Shown piece after piece: positions 54,609 through 62,971 of a stretch of 64,000 bases of DNA. Positions within the stretch are counted from its first letter, which is position 1, and each line of letters begins with the position of its first letter. The DNA comes from UBA7672 sp963784415. GTDB taxonomy: Bacteria; Pseudomonadota; Alphaproteobacteria; Caulobacterales; Hyphomonadaceae. Where the stretch lies: positions 248,001-312,000 of the forward strand of contig CAWARK010000014.1 in the NCBI GenBank assembly GCA_963784415.1, written 5' to 3'. Under the pieces are notes generated by a model. That model saw nothing but the letters and a program-made list of their open reading frames with translations, was not told the origin of the DNA and made no database searches. A program made the translations under genes and the position numbers.

Positions 54609-56429
54609 CTACTCTCCGAAAACCAGCTTCACCAGCTTGTCCGGCAGCCTGAGGCGCTTCATCAGCTCATCGCGATTATCGCGTGCCTCAGGGTGGGTGG
54701 CGTAGATCGTCTCCAGCGCCTGATCCGCCTTCGCGTTATCGCCATTCAGGCGCAGCGCCGCCGCCAGCAGGAAGCCCGCGAGGGGCGAGCCATCCATCGC
54801 GGCTTCCTGCGCCGCGCGCAGGGCCTGATCCTTGTTGCCCTTCAGGATGTGATAGATCGCCAGCGGACCGTGATACCAGGCCGGATGCCCCGGATTGATG
54901 GTGATCGCTTTTTCCGCCAGTTCGCGCGCCCGTTCGAGATCCCCCAGCTGCACGAGGATCTGCGCCGCATCGGCCAGGATCTCCGAATTGTTGGGGTTGA
55001 GCCGCAGCGCTTCCTCGATCTCCCCCCGCGCGCCACGATCGCTGCCGGTCGCCAGCAGAGCCAGCGCGTAATACTGGTGCGCCATCGCGGAAGAACCGTT
55101 GGCGGCCACGGCTTTCTCCGCCGCCGCGCGCGCGCGCTCGAAGGGCGGAGGATCGGCAATCAGCGGATTGAATCCGAAGCGCACCTCGTCGCCATACATC
55201 CACGACAGCTTGGCCCATGCCGGCGAATAGCTCGGCGAATGCTTCACCACCTGTTCAAGACAGGCCCGCACCTCGGCGTGCTTCTCCCGCGTCTTCAACC
55301 GTGAATAATCATAGGCCCGCAGCACGCAGAGATAATCGTCCAGCGACACCGCCCGCGTTTCGGAAAGGTCTTCCTTCAACCGCTCCTGGATTACGCCATA
55401 GGGCTGGCCCAGCTGTCCGGCCACCGCTCCCGCGATCTTCGACTGCACGTCGAGCATGCCCGACGCATCCGAGATCGGCGCCGTGTCCACACGCGACCAC
55501 ACCACCGTGTTGTCCGTCTCCCGCACCAGCTGGCTCGTGACTTTTACTTCGTTCTCGGTTGCCTGCACTGAACCCGTCAGCATGAAGTCGGCGCCATATG
55601 GGTTCTTGCGCGCCGTATCGTTCGATGACCCGTAGACCGTGTCGATTCCCAGAACCGCAAGCTCGGGAAAGCGCGACAGGCTGTCGATCAGCTCGAACTG
55701 CAGTCCGTTGCGCAGGATGGTCGCGAAGGGCGGACCGTCGATCAGCTGATACTGCGTCACGAAGATTGTCGGCCCCGACGGTTTCACTGGGCGCACATCA
55801 CTGTCCGCCGTGCGGCGCCCGCCGAGCGATCCGACGACGAGGATCAGCACGAGCAGGGCGAAGCTGGCCGCGCCCAGGATCAGCGGCAGCAGCCAGGGCT
55901 TGCCCGTGGCAAAGCTGGTGAGTGGATTGGCAGTCTTTGGCGGCGCCACGGTCGTCTTGTGCAGCGGCGGCTCACCCGTGGTCACATCCGGAGCAGCAGC
56001 CCCCTTGGCGGACGCCGCTGCCGCCTTGGGAGTCATCCGGCTGAACGTCGCCAGATACCCACCCGCTGGTATTTCGATACGGACCGTCTCCGCGGCGCCT
56101 TCCTTGGCGTAATAGTCCGTCAGTTGCGACCGCAGGCGGCTGGCCTGCACCCGCACGATGGAATCCACCCGGGGATCGAATGTGCTGGGCCGGGCAAACA
56201 CGTCGATCGCCAGGCTGAACTCCTTCAGCCGGTCGCCGCGACCCTCAAGCGTTTCGACAACGATATGACGGAGCAGGGCTTGCTGCCGTGGCGACGAGGC
56301 AAGGATCCGCGATGCCAGAATCCGCTCGAGGACAGCGTCGATCTCGGCGCGACCGGGCGCCTGTGAATCGATGCCCTCAACCGCATTCTGGCCGTTCCCG
56401 TCCCCGTTTGCAGGGTCAGAAAAGTCCAT
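54609..56429 (-). CDS. Membrane-anchored TPR regulator with N-terminal DNA-binding-like domain
   Basis: 606 residues. The N-terminal region (about 28-130: ILASSPRQQALLRHIVVETL; FDPRVDSIVRVQASRLRSQL; IEIPAGGYLATF) is the winged-helix-like domain seen in proteins often annotated as adenylate cyclase-like or CadC-like. A membrane segment follows (178-204, LLPLILGAASFALLVLILVV), then a periplasmic domain related to TolB/FlgO-type modules (GPTIFVTQYQLIDGPPFATI) and TPR repeats (about 390-590; AITINPGHPAWYHGPLAIYH). It could sense a periplasmic state and act on DNA. Convergent with the ankyrin gene; divergent from the response regulator. No cyclase catalytic domain is present. Confidence 0.78.
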   Translation of the reverse strand: MDFSDPANGDGNGQNAVEGIDSQAPGRAEIDAVLERILASRILASSPRQQALLRHIVVETLEGRGDRLKEFSLAIDVFARPSTFDPRVDSIVRVQASRLRSQLTDYYAKEGAAETVRIEIPAGGYLATFSRMTPKAAAASAKGAAAPDVTTGEPPLHKTTVAPPKTANPLTSFATGKPWLLPLILGAASFALLVLILVVGSLGGRRTADSDVRPVKPSGPTIFVTQYQLIDGPPFATILRNGLQFELIDSLSRFPELAVLGIDTVYGSSNDTARKNPYGADFMLTGSVQATENEVKVTSQLVRETDNTVVWSRVDTAPISDASGMLDVQSKIAGAVAGQLGQPYGVIQERLKEDLSETRAVSLDDYLCVLRAYDYSRLKTREKHAEVRACLEQVVKHSPSYSPAWAKLSWMYGDEVRFGFNPLIADPPPFERARAAAEKAVAANGSSAMAHQYYALALLATGSDRGARGEIEEALRLNPNNSEILADAAQILVQLGDLERARELAEKAITINPGHPAWYHGPLAIYHILKGNKDQALRAAQEAAMDGSPLAGFLLAAALRLNGDNAKADQALETIYATHPEARDNRDELMKRLRLPDKLVKLVFGE

Positions 56430-56742
56430 CTGCCGCCCCTCTACGACCGGAAACTATTGTGTATCCGTCCGCTCTCAAACAAAAGCCGTCGCACGCTCTC
56501 ATGTAACAATAAATAAAACCGTCCCAAATCAGATGCTTGCGCGACGTAACATCCATGTCGCTGTTACGGGGTCGCGCAACCGCTGATTTAGCCTTTTGGT
56601 AGCCGGCCATTTCCATCATTTCACCGATCGCTGCGTGGACATCCTCCGTCCCCCCAACCCACGAGGATGCCTGCGCGATGCGTCGTACCCCGGGAGGCCG
56701 CTTCGGCTGGCCCCCGGGGCACGATTTTATCTGGAGACTCTG
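56430..56742. other. Intergenic region between the TPR regulator and the response regulator
   Basis: 313 bases between two divergent starts. It holds an AT-rich stretch at about 56495-56525 suitable for promoters, and a strong GC hairpin at 56688-56719 (CCCCGGG paired with CCCGGGG, with inner pairing) in the leader of the response regulator. No gene is seen; an open frame from 56596 is an extension of the response-regulator frame without coding features. Confidence 0.5.
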
Positions 56743-57120
56743 ATGGACATCGATCTCCCCGAGGGTGAGCGCTTCGCGCTTGTTGTCGACGACAACCCCC
56801 AGGCTGCCGCCATCAACACGGTCATGCTGGAATCCCAGGGCTGGACGGTCGAGCGTGCCGCCGACGGCTTCGAAGCCATCATGAAGATCCGCGCGCGTCT
56901 CTATGGCGCGATGGTGCTGGATTACTGCCTGCCGGGCATGGACGGCTTCGAAGTGTTGACCTGGATCCGGCAGAACATGGACGTCGTGCCTGAAGTGGTC
57001 GTGGTGTCGGGCGAATGCCCCGATTTCCTGAAGACCCGGTTTGCCGGCCTCGGCGTGCGCGCCATCCTCGGCAAGCCGGTCATCCCCGCCGACCTGATTG
57101 CGGCGCTCAAAGCCGCCTGA
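56743..57120 (+). CDS. Single-domain response regulator (CheY-like receiver)
   Basis: 125 residues, a lone receiver domain. The acidic pair is Asp16-Asp17 (VVDDNPQ), the phospho-acceptor is Asp60 (MVLDYCLPGMDG), the switch residue is Ser89 (VVVVSG), and Lys111 lies in ILGKPV. All the residues for phosphorylation are present. No output domain and no histidine kinase is adjacent. GGAG lies seven bases before ATG 56743. It might work with the divergent TPR regulator or with a distant kinase. Confidence 0.92.
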   Translation: MDIDLPEGERFALVVDDNPQAAAINTVMLESQGWTVERAADGFEAIMKIRARLYGAMVLDYCLPGMDGFEVLTWIRQNMDVVPEVVVVSGECPDFLKTRFAGLGVRAILGKPVIPADLIAALKAA

Positions 57121-57269
57121 TGGGCGGCCTGATTCGACAAGTTTCCTCTTCCTTAAGCTAAGCGCGGCACGCTGCCACGCTGGCGGACCGTGCAAGTCCG
57201 CCGCTGCCGGGCACGTGCGCCGGTGCGAGGCAGCGGGACGGACAGGCGCTGGAAAACCCGGTTCCGGCC

Positions 57270-58376
57270 ATGACACGCTATTCGAGATCCGTTCTTCCCG
57301 GCCGCGCGGCCCCAGACCTACGCGATGAGCCGCAGGACACTGACGGGCTCGATCGCCTCGTTTTCGGTGGCAGGCGCAAGCCCGCCAACAACGCCGGCGA
57401 GCCCGATTTCCTCCCGCCAATGGACGACGAAGACACCGACCGGATGGTCTCCCGAGCCAACTCGGATCGGCGCAAGGGTAATCAGGAACGCCGCACGGTT
57501 CCGGTCGCCGACCGCCGTCAGGCGATCACCGGCCGTCGTACCTCCGAATACGCCCCGCTGCGTGCCGATGGCGCCCGCCGCGCTGCGCCTGATGACAGCA
57601 AGCGTGGACCGCTCCTGCTGCTCGGCGCGCTGCTGATCGTTGTCGTGTTCGCTGTCGTGGTCTGGAATGCCTATCGCGACGGGTTGCAAGGCGACGAAGT
57701 TGAAGTAGCGCCTGAACTGTCCACAGCTGGATCCTTCAAGACGCCGCCGCGCGACATCGCCCCCGCGACCGTGGTGGCCGAGCCTGTCGACACCGTGTCC
57801 GACACGCCGCTCGATGGCGGTCCGTCCGCGATCGAGGCGAGCGACGAACAGCGCCCGATTTCACTCACGCCCGCCAAGCCGATTGAGCCGGCAGCCGCGA
57901 CACCCGCGCCGTCGAAATTCACCGCCACGCCGCCGCCGGCCCTGAAGCCGCCGGTGACTGCGCCAGTGAAAGCGCCCGTGACCGCAACCGTCCCGCCGCC
58001 GCAACAGCCCGCAGCCAAGCCTGCTGCTGTCATCGCGAAGCCTGCTCCCGCCGTCGCAACGCCCGCGCCCGTCAAACCGGCGCCTGCCCAAACGACACAA
58101 GTTGTGAGCGCGTCCGGCTTTGCTTCCTACGGCGACCACGTCGTCCAGATCGCCGCAACCTCCAGCGAAGCCACCGCCAACAGCGAATGGACCAAGATGC
58201 TGAAGGCCTATCCGGACATGCTCACCGGCGGCGAAAAGTTCATCCAGCAGGCAGACGTCAACGGCAAGACCGTCTACCGTCTGCGCGTCGGATCGTTCGC
58301 ATCCAAGGCCGACGCCGCCACCTTTTGCGCAGCGTTCAAGGCCAAGGGCGGCAACTGTTATCCGGCGCTGAAGTAA
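57270..58376 (+). CDS. SPOR-domain protein, single transmembrane segment
   Basis: 368 residues. A cytosolic N-terminal part rich in charged residues (DDEDTDRMVSRANSDRRKGN), one membrane helix at about 113-132 (GPLLLLGALLIVVVFAVVVW), a long Pro/Ala periplasmic linker, and a C-terminal SPOR domain (about 290-368: HVVQIAATSSEATANSEWTK; VYRLRVGSFASKADAATFCA). SPOR domains bind denuded septal peptidoglycan, so it should localise to division sites. It lies 12 bases upstream of nagZ, a conserved pairing in alphaproteobacteria. Starts at ATG 57270. Confidence 0.9.
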   Translation: MTRYSRSVLPGRAAPDLRDEPQDTDGLDRLVFGGRRKPANNAGEPDFLPPMDDEDTDRMVSRANSDRRKGNQERRTVPVADRRQAITGRRTSEYAPLRADGARRAAPDDSKRGPLLLLGALLIVVVFAVVVWNAYRDGLQGDEVEVAPELSTAGSFKTPPRDIAPATVVAEPVDTVSDTPLDGGPSAIEASDEQRPISLTPAKPIEPAAATPAPSKFTATPPPALKPPVTAPVKAPVTATVPPPQQPAAKPAAVIAKPAPAVATPAPVKPAPAQTTQVVSASGFASYGDHVVQIAATSSEATANSEWTKMLKAYPDMLTGGEKFIQQADVNGKTVYRLRVGSFASKADAATFCAAFKAKGGNCYPALK

Positions 58377-58388
58377 CCGGACCTTTTG

Positions 58389-59456
58389 ATGCCTCAACCC
58401 CGCGCGTGCATCCTCTCCGTCTCGGGTCACACCCTGACGGACGGGGAGAAGACCCTGCTGGCTCGCGCCAATCCGTGGGGCATGATCCTGATGGGGCGCA
58501 GCTGCGCCAACCCCGCGCAGGTCAAGGCGCTCATCGCCGACGTGCAGGATATCACCGGCCGCAAGACGCTGTTCTTCATCGACCAGGAAGGCGGCCGCGT
58601 GCGCCGCCTGCGTCCGCCCGAATGGCCGCCCTTTCCCGCGCCCTACACCTGGCTGCCCCTCTATCGCGCCGATCCTGAACTGGGCCGCGAAGCCGTCTGG
58701 CTGCATCACCGCCTGATGGCCGTCGAACTCGCCGCGATGGACATGCACGCCGATTGCGCGCCGTGCACGGACCTTCATCACGCCGGCCATCACGAAATCA
58801 TCGGCGACCGCGCCTTCGGCGACACCTCCTCCGAAGTCGCCATCCTCGCCGCCGCAGCTCTCAAGGGCCTCGCCGATGGCGGCGTCGCGGGCGTCATCAA
58901 ACACATGCCCGGCCACGGCCGCGCCGAAGTCGACAGCCACGAGACCTTGCCCGTCGTCCGCGCCAGCCGCGCCGAAGTCGAGCAGGACATCGCCCCCTTC
59001 CGCGCCGTGCGTCACGCAAGCATGGGCATGACCGCGCACCTCGCCTATGCCGCCCTAGACGACGAACATACGCCCGCCACGCACTCGCCAAAGATCATCT
59101 CCGAGATCATTCGCGGCGAGATCGGCTTCGACGGCCTCCTGATGACCGACGACCTCGGCATGAAAGCCCTCGGCGGCACGCTCGCCAGCCGCGCAACCCG
59201 CGCGCTTGAAGCAGGATGCGACGTCATCCTCCACTGCTCCGGCCTCGACGCCTGGGGCAAAGTCCTCCGCGACCCCGAGATGGTGCTGCGCGAGATGAAC
59301 GAAATCGTGGATGCGTGCCCGGAACTGTCCGGTGACGCTCTGCGCCGCGCGCAGGCAGCGGACGTCTCCGTCAAACCACCCAAGCCGTTCGACAAGGTCG
59401 AGGGCAGGGCGAGGCTGGACGAGTTGCTGGCGAGCGCGGGCCGCGGGACAGCCTGA
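58389..59456 (+). CDS. nagZ: Beta-N-acetylhexosaminidase NagZ
   Basis: 355 residues, glycoside hydrolase family 3. Removes GlcNAc from anhydro-muropeptides during cell-wall recycling in the cytosol. The family signature is GVIKHMPGHGRAEVDSHETL, with the Asp-His pair of the flexible loop acting as general acid-base, and LLMTDDLGMKAL carries the catalytic nucleophile Asp. FIDQEGGRVRRLRPPEWPPF is also conserved. ATG 58389 is chosen over the adjoining TTG 58386. Follows the SPOR gene by 12 bases. Confidence 0.95.
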   Translation: MPQPRACILSVSGHTLTDGEKTLLARANPWGMILMGRSCANPAQVKALIADVQDITGRKTLFFIDQEGGRVRRLRPPEWPPFPAPYTWLPLYRADPELGREAVWLHHRLMAVELAAMDMHADCAPCTDLHHAGHHEIIGDRAFGDTSSEVAILAAAALKGLADGGVAGVIKHMPGHGRAEVDSHETLPVVRASRAEVEQDIAPFRAVRHASMGMTAHLAYAALDDEHTPATHSPKIISEIIRGEIGFDGLLMTDDLGMKALGGTLASRATRALEAGCDVILHCSGLDAWGKVLRDPEMVLREMNEIVDACPELSGDALRRAQAADVSVKPPKPFDKVEGRARLDELLASAGRGTA

Positions 59457-59470
59457 GCGTTGAGCCAGAC

Positions 59471-59584
59471 CCCCACCTGTCCTCCCCATGAATGGGGAGG
59501 AACCGGGCGGTATCACCGTGCATCAAAGCAAGGTAAGTTCTCGCAGCAGGGTCCGTCCCCATTCATGGGGAGGACAGGTGGGGG
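59471..59584. repeat. 28-bp perfect inverted repeat with 58-bp spacer, REP/MITE-like
   Basis: The left arm (59471-59498, beginning CCCCCACCTGTCC) is the exact reverse complement of the right arm (59557-59584, ending ACAGGTGGGGG). Each arm plus flanks contains its own small hairpin (CCTCCCC-ATGAAT-GGGGAGG). It lies between nagZ and the convergent SnoaL-like gene. Repeats with a CCTCCCC / GGGGAGG core are common between genes in this group of bacteria. Confidence 0.85.
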
Positions 59585-59600
59585 CAATCCGCGTCGTCCA

Positions 59601-60032
59601 TCACGCCTTCCACGCCCCATTGCTGATGTGCTCGTGGGTCATCAGCCAGCGACCATCAGCCTGCTTGGCGAACACCCGCGTGCCGCGTCCAGTCCCGCCC
59701 ACATCCGTGCCGCGCACGACGCCGGACCACGTCATCTTATAGATGAGCGCTGCCGTCGCATCGGTTTGCGTGATCCAGTCCGACGCGGCGCTTTCATACT
59801 TGTAGTTTTCGATCACGGCCCAACCGGCCTGCATCATCGTGGCGAAGTTGGCTTTCCCCACGATGGTCGTCTCGTTGCTGAAGAACAGCACGACCTCCTC
59901 AGCGAGCAGCGCCAGCGCGGCGTCGATATCGCGCCGGAGCAGAGCAGCGGTGAACTGGCTGGCGCATTCCTGAGGCGTGTGAGCGGTTATGGGGCTGTCC
60001 TTCGTCTCTGCTTTGCCGGTAATATGAAGCAT
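59601..60032 (-). CDS. SnoaL-like / DUF4440-type NTF2-fold protein
   Basis: 143 residues. QFTAALLRRDIDAALALLAE and TWSGVVRGTDVGGTGRGTRV with WLMTHEHISNG show the NTF2-like (SnoaL) cone fold. Such proteins may be polyketide cyclases, hydrolases or binding proteins, and no catalytic residues are assigned. It starts 23 bases from the divergent TetR gene, so that regulator probably controls it. Start ATG 60032. Confidence 0.8.
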   Translation of the reverse strand: MLHITGKAETKDSPITAHTPQECASQFTAALLRRDIDAALALLAEEVVLFFSNETTIVGKANFATMMQAGWAVIENYKYESAASDWITQTDATAALIYKMTWSGVVRGTDVGGTGRGTRVFAKQADGRWLMTHEHISNGAWKA

Positions 60033-60055
60033 CCTTCAGTTTCTGGTATTCGCAT

Positions 60056-60691
60056 ATGGCGACCACACCTATGGCAGCCCTGAAGCCCCGGAAAACGCCG
60101 CGCCAGGCGCGATCGGAGGCCACGGTCGAGGCGATCTTCGACGCAACCATTCAGGTTTTGCTGGTCGACGGTGTGGCCCGCCTGACAACCACACGCGTTG
60201 CGGAATGCGCGGGCGTCTCGGTCGGCACAATGTACCAGTACTTCCCGCACAAGCAGGCGCTGCTTCATGCCGTCCTGAAGCGCCATCTGGAAGGCATCGT
60301 GGCTGCGGTCGAGGCCGCTGGAGAAAAGTATCAAGGACACAAGATCGCGGCGATTTCGGATGCGCTCATCGCCGCCTACCTCGGCGCCAAGATGGCGAAC
60401 ATCGCGACGACGCGGGCGCTCTACCGCGTGGCGCCGGAACTCGATCTCGCCGCCCTTCAGCACACTATTTCGGTCCGCACCGACAAGGCTGTTTCTGCGG
60501 CTCTAGGCAGCGCATCAGACGCCAGGTTCGCCAACCTCCGCGCTGTCACCACCACGATGCAGGCCGTCGTGACGGGCGCGATCCGCGTTGTGCTGGAAGG
60601 CTACGCATCGCCCGCCACGCTGAAAATCATGGCCACGGAACTCCCCAGAATGTGCCGGGCCTATCTGCGCGCCGCCACGAAGAGCGAATAA
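60056..60691 (+). CDS. TetR-family transcriptional regulator
   Basis: 211 residues. The N-terminal helix-turn-helix is RQARSEATVEAIFDATIQVL and TTTRVAECAGVSVGTMYQYF with PHKQALLHAVL, the TetR signature. The C-terminal ligand domain (AAYLGAKMANIATTRALYRV) is not assigned to a ligand. The 23-base gap to the divergent SnoaL-like gene must hold both promoters, so autoregulation and control of that gene are likely. It separates nagZ from scpA, which are usually adjacent. Confidence 0.92.
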   Translation: MATTPMAALKPRKTPRQARSEATVEAIFDATIQVLLVDGVARLTTTRVAECAGVSVGTMYQYFPHKQALLHAVLKRHLEGIVAAVEAAGEKYQGHKIAAISDALIAAYLGAKMANIATTRALYRVAPELDLAALQHTISVRTDKAVSAALGSASDARFANLRAVTTTMQAVVTGAIRVVLEGYASPATLKIMATELPRMCRAYLRAATKSE

Positions 60692-60771
60692 TCGAGCGGT
60701 GGGGGCCCGGGCTCACCCTCACAGGCGAAAGCCCGTTGCCCAGCCCCCCTGTCTCGTCTAGGTCCGGAAAC

Positions 60772-61596
60772 ATGACGGTTTTGCCCGTTTCCGACGAGGA
60801 TCTGCTCTCGACCGCGGCCGCCGAAGCCGCGGACGCGCGCAACGCGTTCACGGTCGATCTCGACGGTTACGAAGGCCCGCTGCACATGCTGCTGGACCTC
60901 GCCCGGCGCCACAAGATCGACCTCGTGAAGGTCTCGATCCTCGAACTGGCCAACCAGTACCTCGTCTGGATCCGCGAGGCGCAGGAAAAGAAGATCGACC
61001 TCGCCGCCGACTATCTGCTCATGGCGGCGTGGCTCGCCTTCCTGAAATCGAAACTGCTCCTGCCGTCCGAGAAGAAGGACGAAGACGAACTCGACCCCGA
61101 CGCGCTCGCCGGCCGTCTCGCCTTCCGCCTCCGCCGGCTCGAAGCCATGCGCAAGGCGGTGAACGATCTCTATGGCGGCCATCTTGACGGTCGTGATGTA
61201 TTTCCGCGCGGCGATCCGCAGCTCGCCAAGATCATCCGCAAGCCGCTGTGGACCTCAAGCCTGCACGACCTCCTGAAGGCCTTCGGCGACATCAACGTGC
61301 GCAAGGTGAAGGTCCGCGCGCACGTCATCGCGCGCCAGCCCGTCATGCCGCTCGACACCGCCCGCCGCCACCTGCAGGCGCTGGTGCCCGATCTCATCGA
61401 CTGGGCCTCGATCCAGATGATGCACGCCGAGGATGAAGCCTCGAAGGACGCGCCGCGCCGCTCCGAAGTCGCGAGCTTCTTCTCCGCCGCCCTTGAACTC
61501 ACAAAGAACCGCGTCGTCGACATCCGCCAGGACCAGGCTTTCTCCGACGTCTACGTCCGCAAGGCGCTCGCCGATGACCTGAAGGCCGCCGAATGA
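60772..61596 (+). CDS. scpA: Segregation and condensation protein A
   Basis: 274 residues. The kleisin subunit of the SMC-ScpAB condensin: FTVDLDGYEGPLHMLLDLAR and KIDLVKVSILELANQYLVWI at the N terminus (binds the SMC neck), YLLMAAWLAFLKSKLLLPSE, and a C-terminal winged helix (SEVASFFSAALELTKNRVVD). ATG 60772 has GGA before it; an overlapping longer frame from the TetR region is not used. The stop overlaps the scpB start (ATGA). Confidence 0.95.
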   Translation: MTVLPVSDEDLLSTAAAEAADARNAFTVDLDGYEGPLHMLLDLARRHKIDLVKVSILELANQYLVWIREAQEKKIDLAADYLLMAAWLAFLKSKLLLPSEKKDEDELDPDALAGRLAFRLRRLEAMRKAVNDLYGGHLDGRDVFPRGDPQLAKIIRKPLWTSSLHDLLKAFGDINVRKVKVRAHVIARQPVMPLDTARRHLQALVPDLIDWASIQMMHAEDEASKDAPRRSEVASFFSAALELTKNRVVDIRQDQAFSDVYVRKALADDLKAAE

Positions 61597-62396
61597 GCGC
61601 CGACAACGAGAAGCCCGATCTGCAAGCCATGCGCGACGCCGTCGCGAAGCTGGCGAAGCAGGGCAAGGCGAAAGGCGCAAAACCTGCGCCTGCAGCCGAA
61701 CCTGAAGCCATACCCAAACCCGCGCGCGCCGAACCCGATCCCGAACGCCTCGCCGACGCCATGCGCCGCGCCGAAGCCGTCCTCTTCGCCTCCGATGAGC
61801 CGATCGACGCCACCACGCTCACCGAAGCCCTGCCGCAAGGCGTCGAGGCGGGCGACGTCCTCCTCAAACTCAAAGCCGCCTACCAGAACAAGGGCGTCCA
61901 GCTCGTCGAGCTCGCCGGCAAGTGGCGCTTCCAGACCGCGCCCGATCTCGCCTTCCTCTTTGAAGAGACACGCGAACAGCCCCGCGCCCTCAGTCGCGCC
62001 GCGCTCGAAACGCTCGCCATCATCGCCTACTGCCAGCCCGTCACGCGCGCCGAGATCGAGGATGTGCGCGGCGTCGCCGTCTCGTCCGGCACGCTCGACA
62101 TCCTGATGGAGGCCGGCTGGATCCGCCCGCGTGGCCGCCGGCGCACGCCGGGGCGGCCTGTGACATTTGGCGTCACCGACGCCTTCCTCGTGCAGTTCGG
62201 CCTCGACTCGATCGACAGCCTGCCGGGCCGCGACGAACTGAGAGCTTCGGGCCTGCTCAGCGCCGAGATTCCCCGTGATTTCGAGTTTGCCGGCACGCCG
62301 CGCGATCCCGAAACAGGCGAATTGCTGGGCGAGGACGCACTCGAAGACGGCGAGTTCCAGGCCGATTTCTTCGAAGGCGCAGACGACCGCGCCTGA
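61593..62396 (+). CDS. scpB: Segregation and condensation protein B
   Basis: 267 residues, longer than many ScpB because of an N-terminal charged/Ala extension of about 50 residues (KPDLQAMRDAVAKLAKQGKA) and a C-terminal acidic tail. The core contains two winged helices: AMRRAEAVLFASDEPIDATT, LAFLFEETREQPRALSRAAL and ALETLAIIAYCQPVTRAEIE (the family hallmark). It dimerises and binds ScpA. Start overlaps the scpA stop. Confidence 0.95.
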   Translation: MSADNEKPDLQAMRDAVAKLAKQGKAKGAKPAPAAEPEAIPKPARAEPDPERLADAMRRAEAVLFASDEPIDATTLTEALPQGVEAGDVLLKLKAAYQNKGVQLVELAGKWRFQTAPDLAFLFEETREQPRALSRAALETLAIIAYCQPVTRAEIEDVRGVAVSSGTLDILMEAGWIRPRGRRRTPGRPVTFGVTDAFLVQFGLDSIDSLPGRDELRASGLLSAEIPRDFEFAGTPRDPETGELLGEDALEDGEFQADFFEGADDRA

Positions 62397-62484
62397 CGGT
62401 TAATGCAAAAATGCGCGCGGCCAGCCCTCCGCCGGTTTGCGCTTGGGGGCCGGGAGGAGTATATTTCATGCAGGATATCGAACG

Positions 62485-62598
62485 ATGAGTGCGTTGCCAG
62501 GCTTGCCAATAGGTCTGGTTTCCATGGCTCTGATCTTCCTGGCGGCCCCCGGGCCCTTGAAGGTCGTTGGTCTGGCGATGGCCTATTTCGTAGGATAG
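62485..62598 (+). CDS. Possible small hydrophobic protein (37 residues) with a leader peptide
   Basis: MSALPGLPIGLVSMALIFLA then APGPLKVVGLAMAYFVG: a short, mostly hydrophobic peptide. Its ATG overlaps the stop of a six-codon frame MQDIER (62468-62488, ATGA) that has a strong GGGAGGAG site in front of it. Translation of the small protein could be coupled to that leader. The region between scpB and tatA otherwise holds no gene. It is not recognised and may be a chance frame. Confidence 0.35.
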   Translation: MSALPGLPIGLVSMALIFLAAPGPLKVVGLAMAYFVG

Positions 62599-62664
62599 AG
62601 CAGGGCGGCAACGCCTGATGCAGCCAATCGCTGGGATGCCAGCTGGCTAAGCGGAGTAGAAACG

Positions 62665-62898
62665 ATGTTTGGACGTCTTGGTCTTCCCGAGATCATTGTC
62701 ATCGGCATCCTGATCCTCGTCGTCTTCGGCGGCCGCGGCAAGATTTCCGGCATGATGGGCGATGTCGCCAAGGGCATCAAAAGCTTCCGGAAGGGCATGA
62801 AGGAAGAGGCAGACGTCGACACCAGCCAGACCACCTCTGGCGCGCTGGTCAACGAGCCGATCAACGTCACCCCCGAGAAGGAAAAGTCGAAGGTCTGA
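62665..62898 (+). CDS. tatA: Sec-independent protein translocase TatA
   Basis: 77 residues. One N-terminal membrane helix (LPEIIVIGILILVVFGG), hinge GRGKISGMMGDVAKGIKSFR and an amphipathic helix with the conserved Phe-Arg-Lys, then a charged tail. It forms the pore of the twin-arginine translocase. GGAG lies upstream of the ATG. First gene of tatABC. Confidence 0.94.
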   Translation: MFGRLGLPEIIVIGILILVVFGGRGKISGMMGDVAKGIKSFRKGMKEEADVDTSQTTSGALVNEPINVTPEKEKSKV

Positions 62899-62971
62899 TC
62901 GCTCTGCCCCGCAGGTTGGATAACCGCGTGGGCGCGTTTGCACCTTCGTCTCCGCAAGGAACATCATCGCC

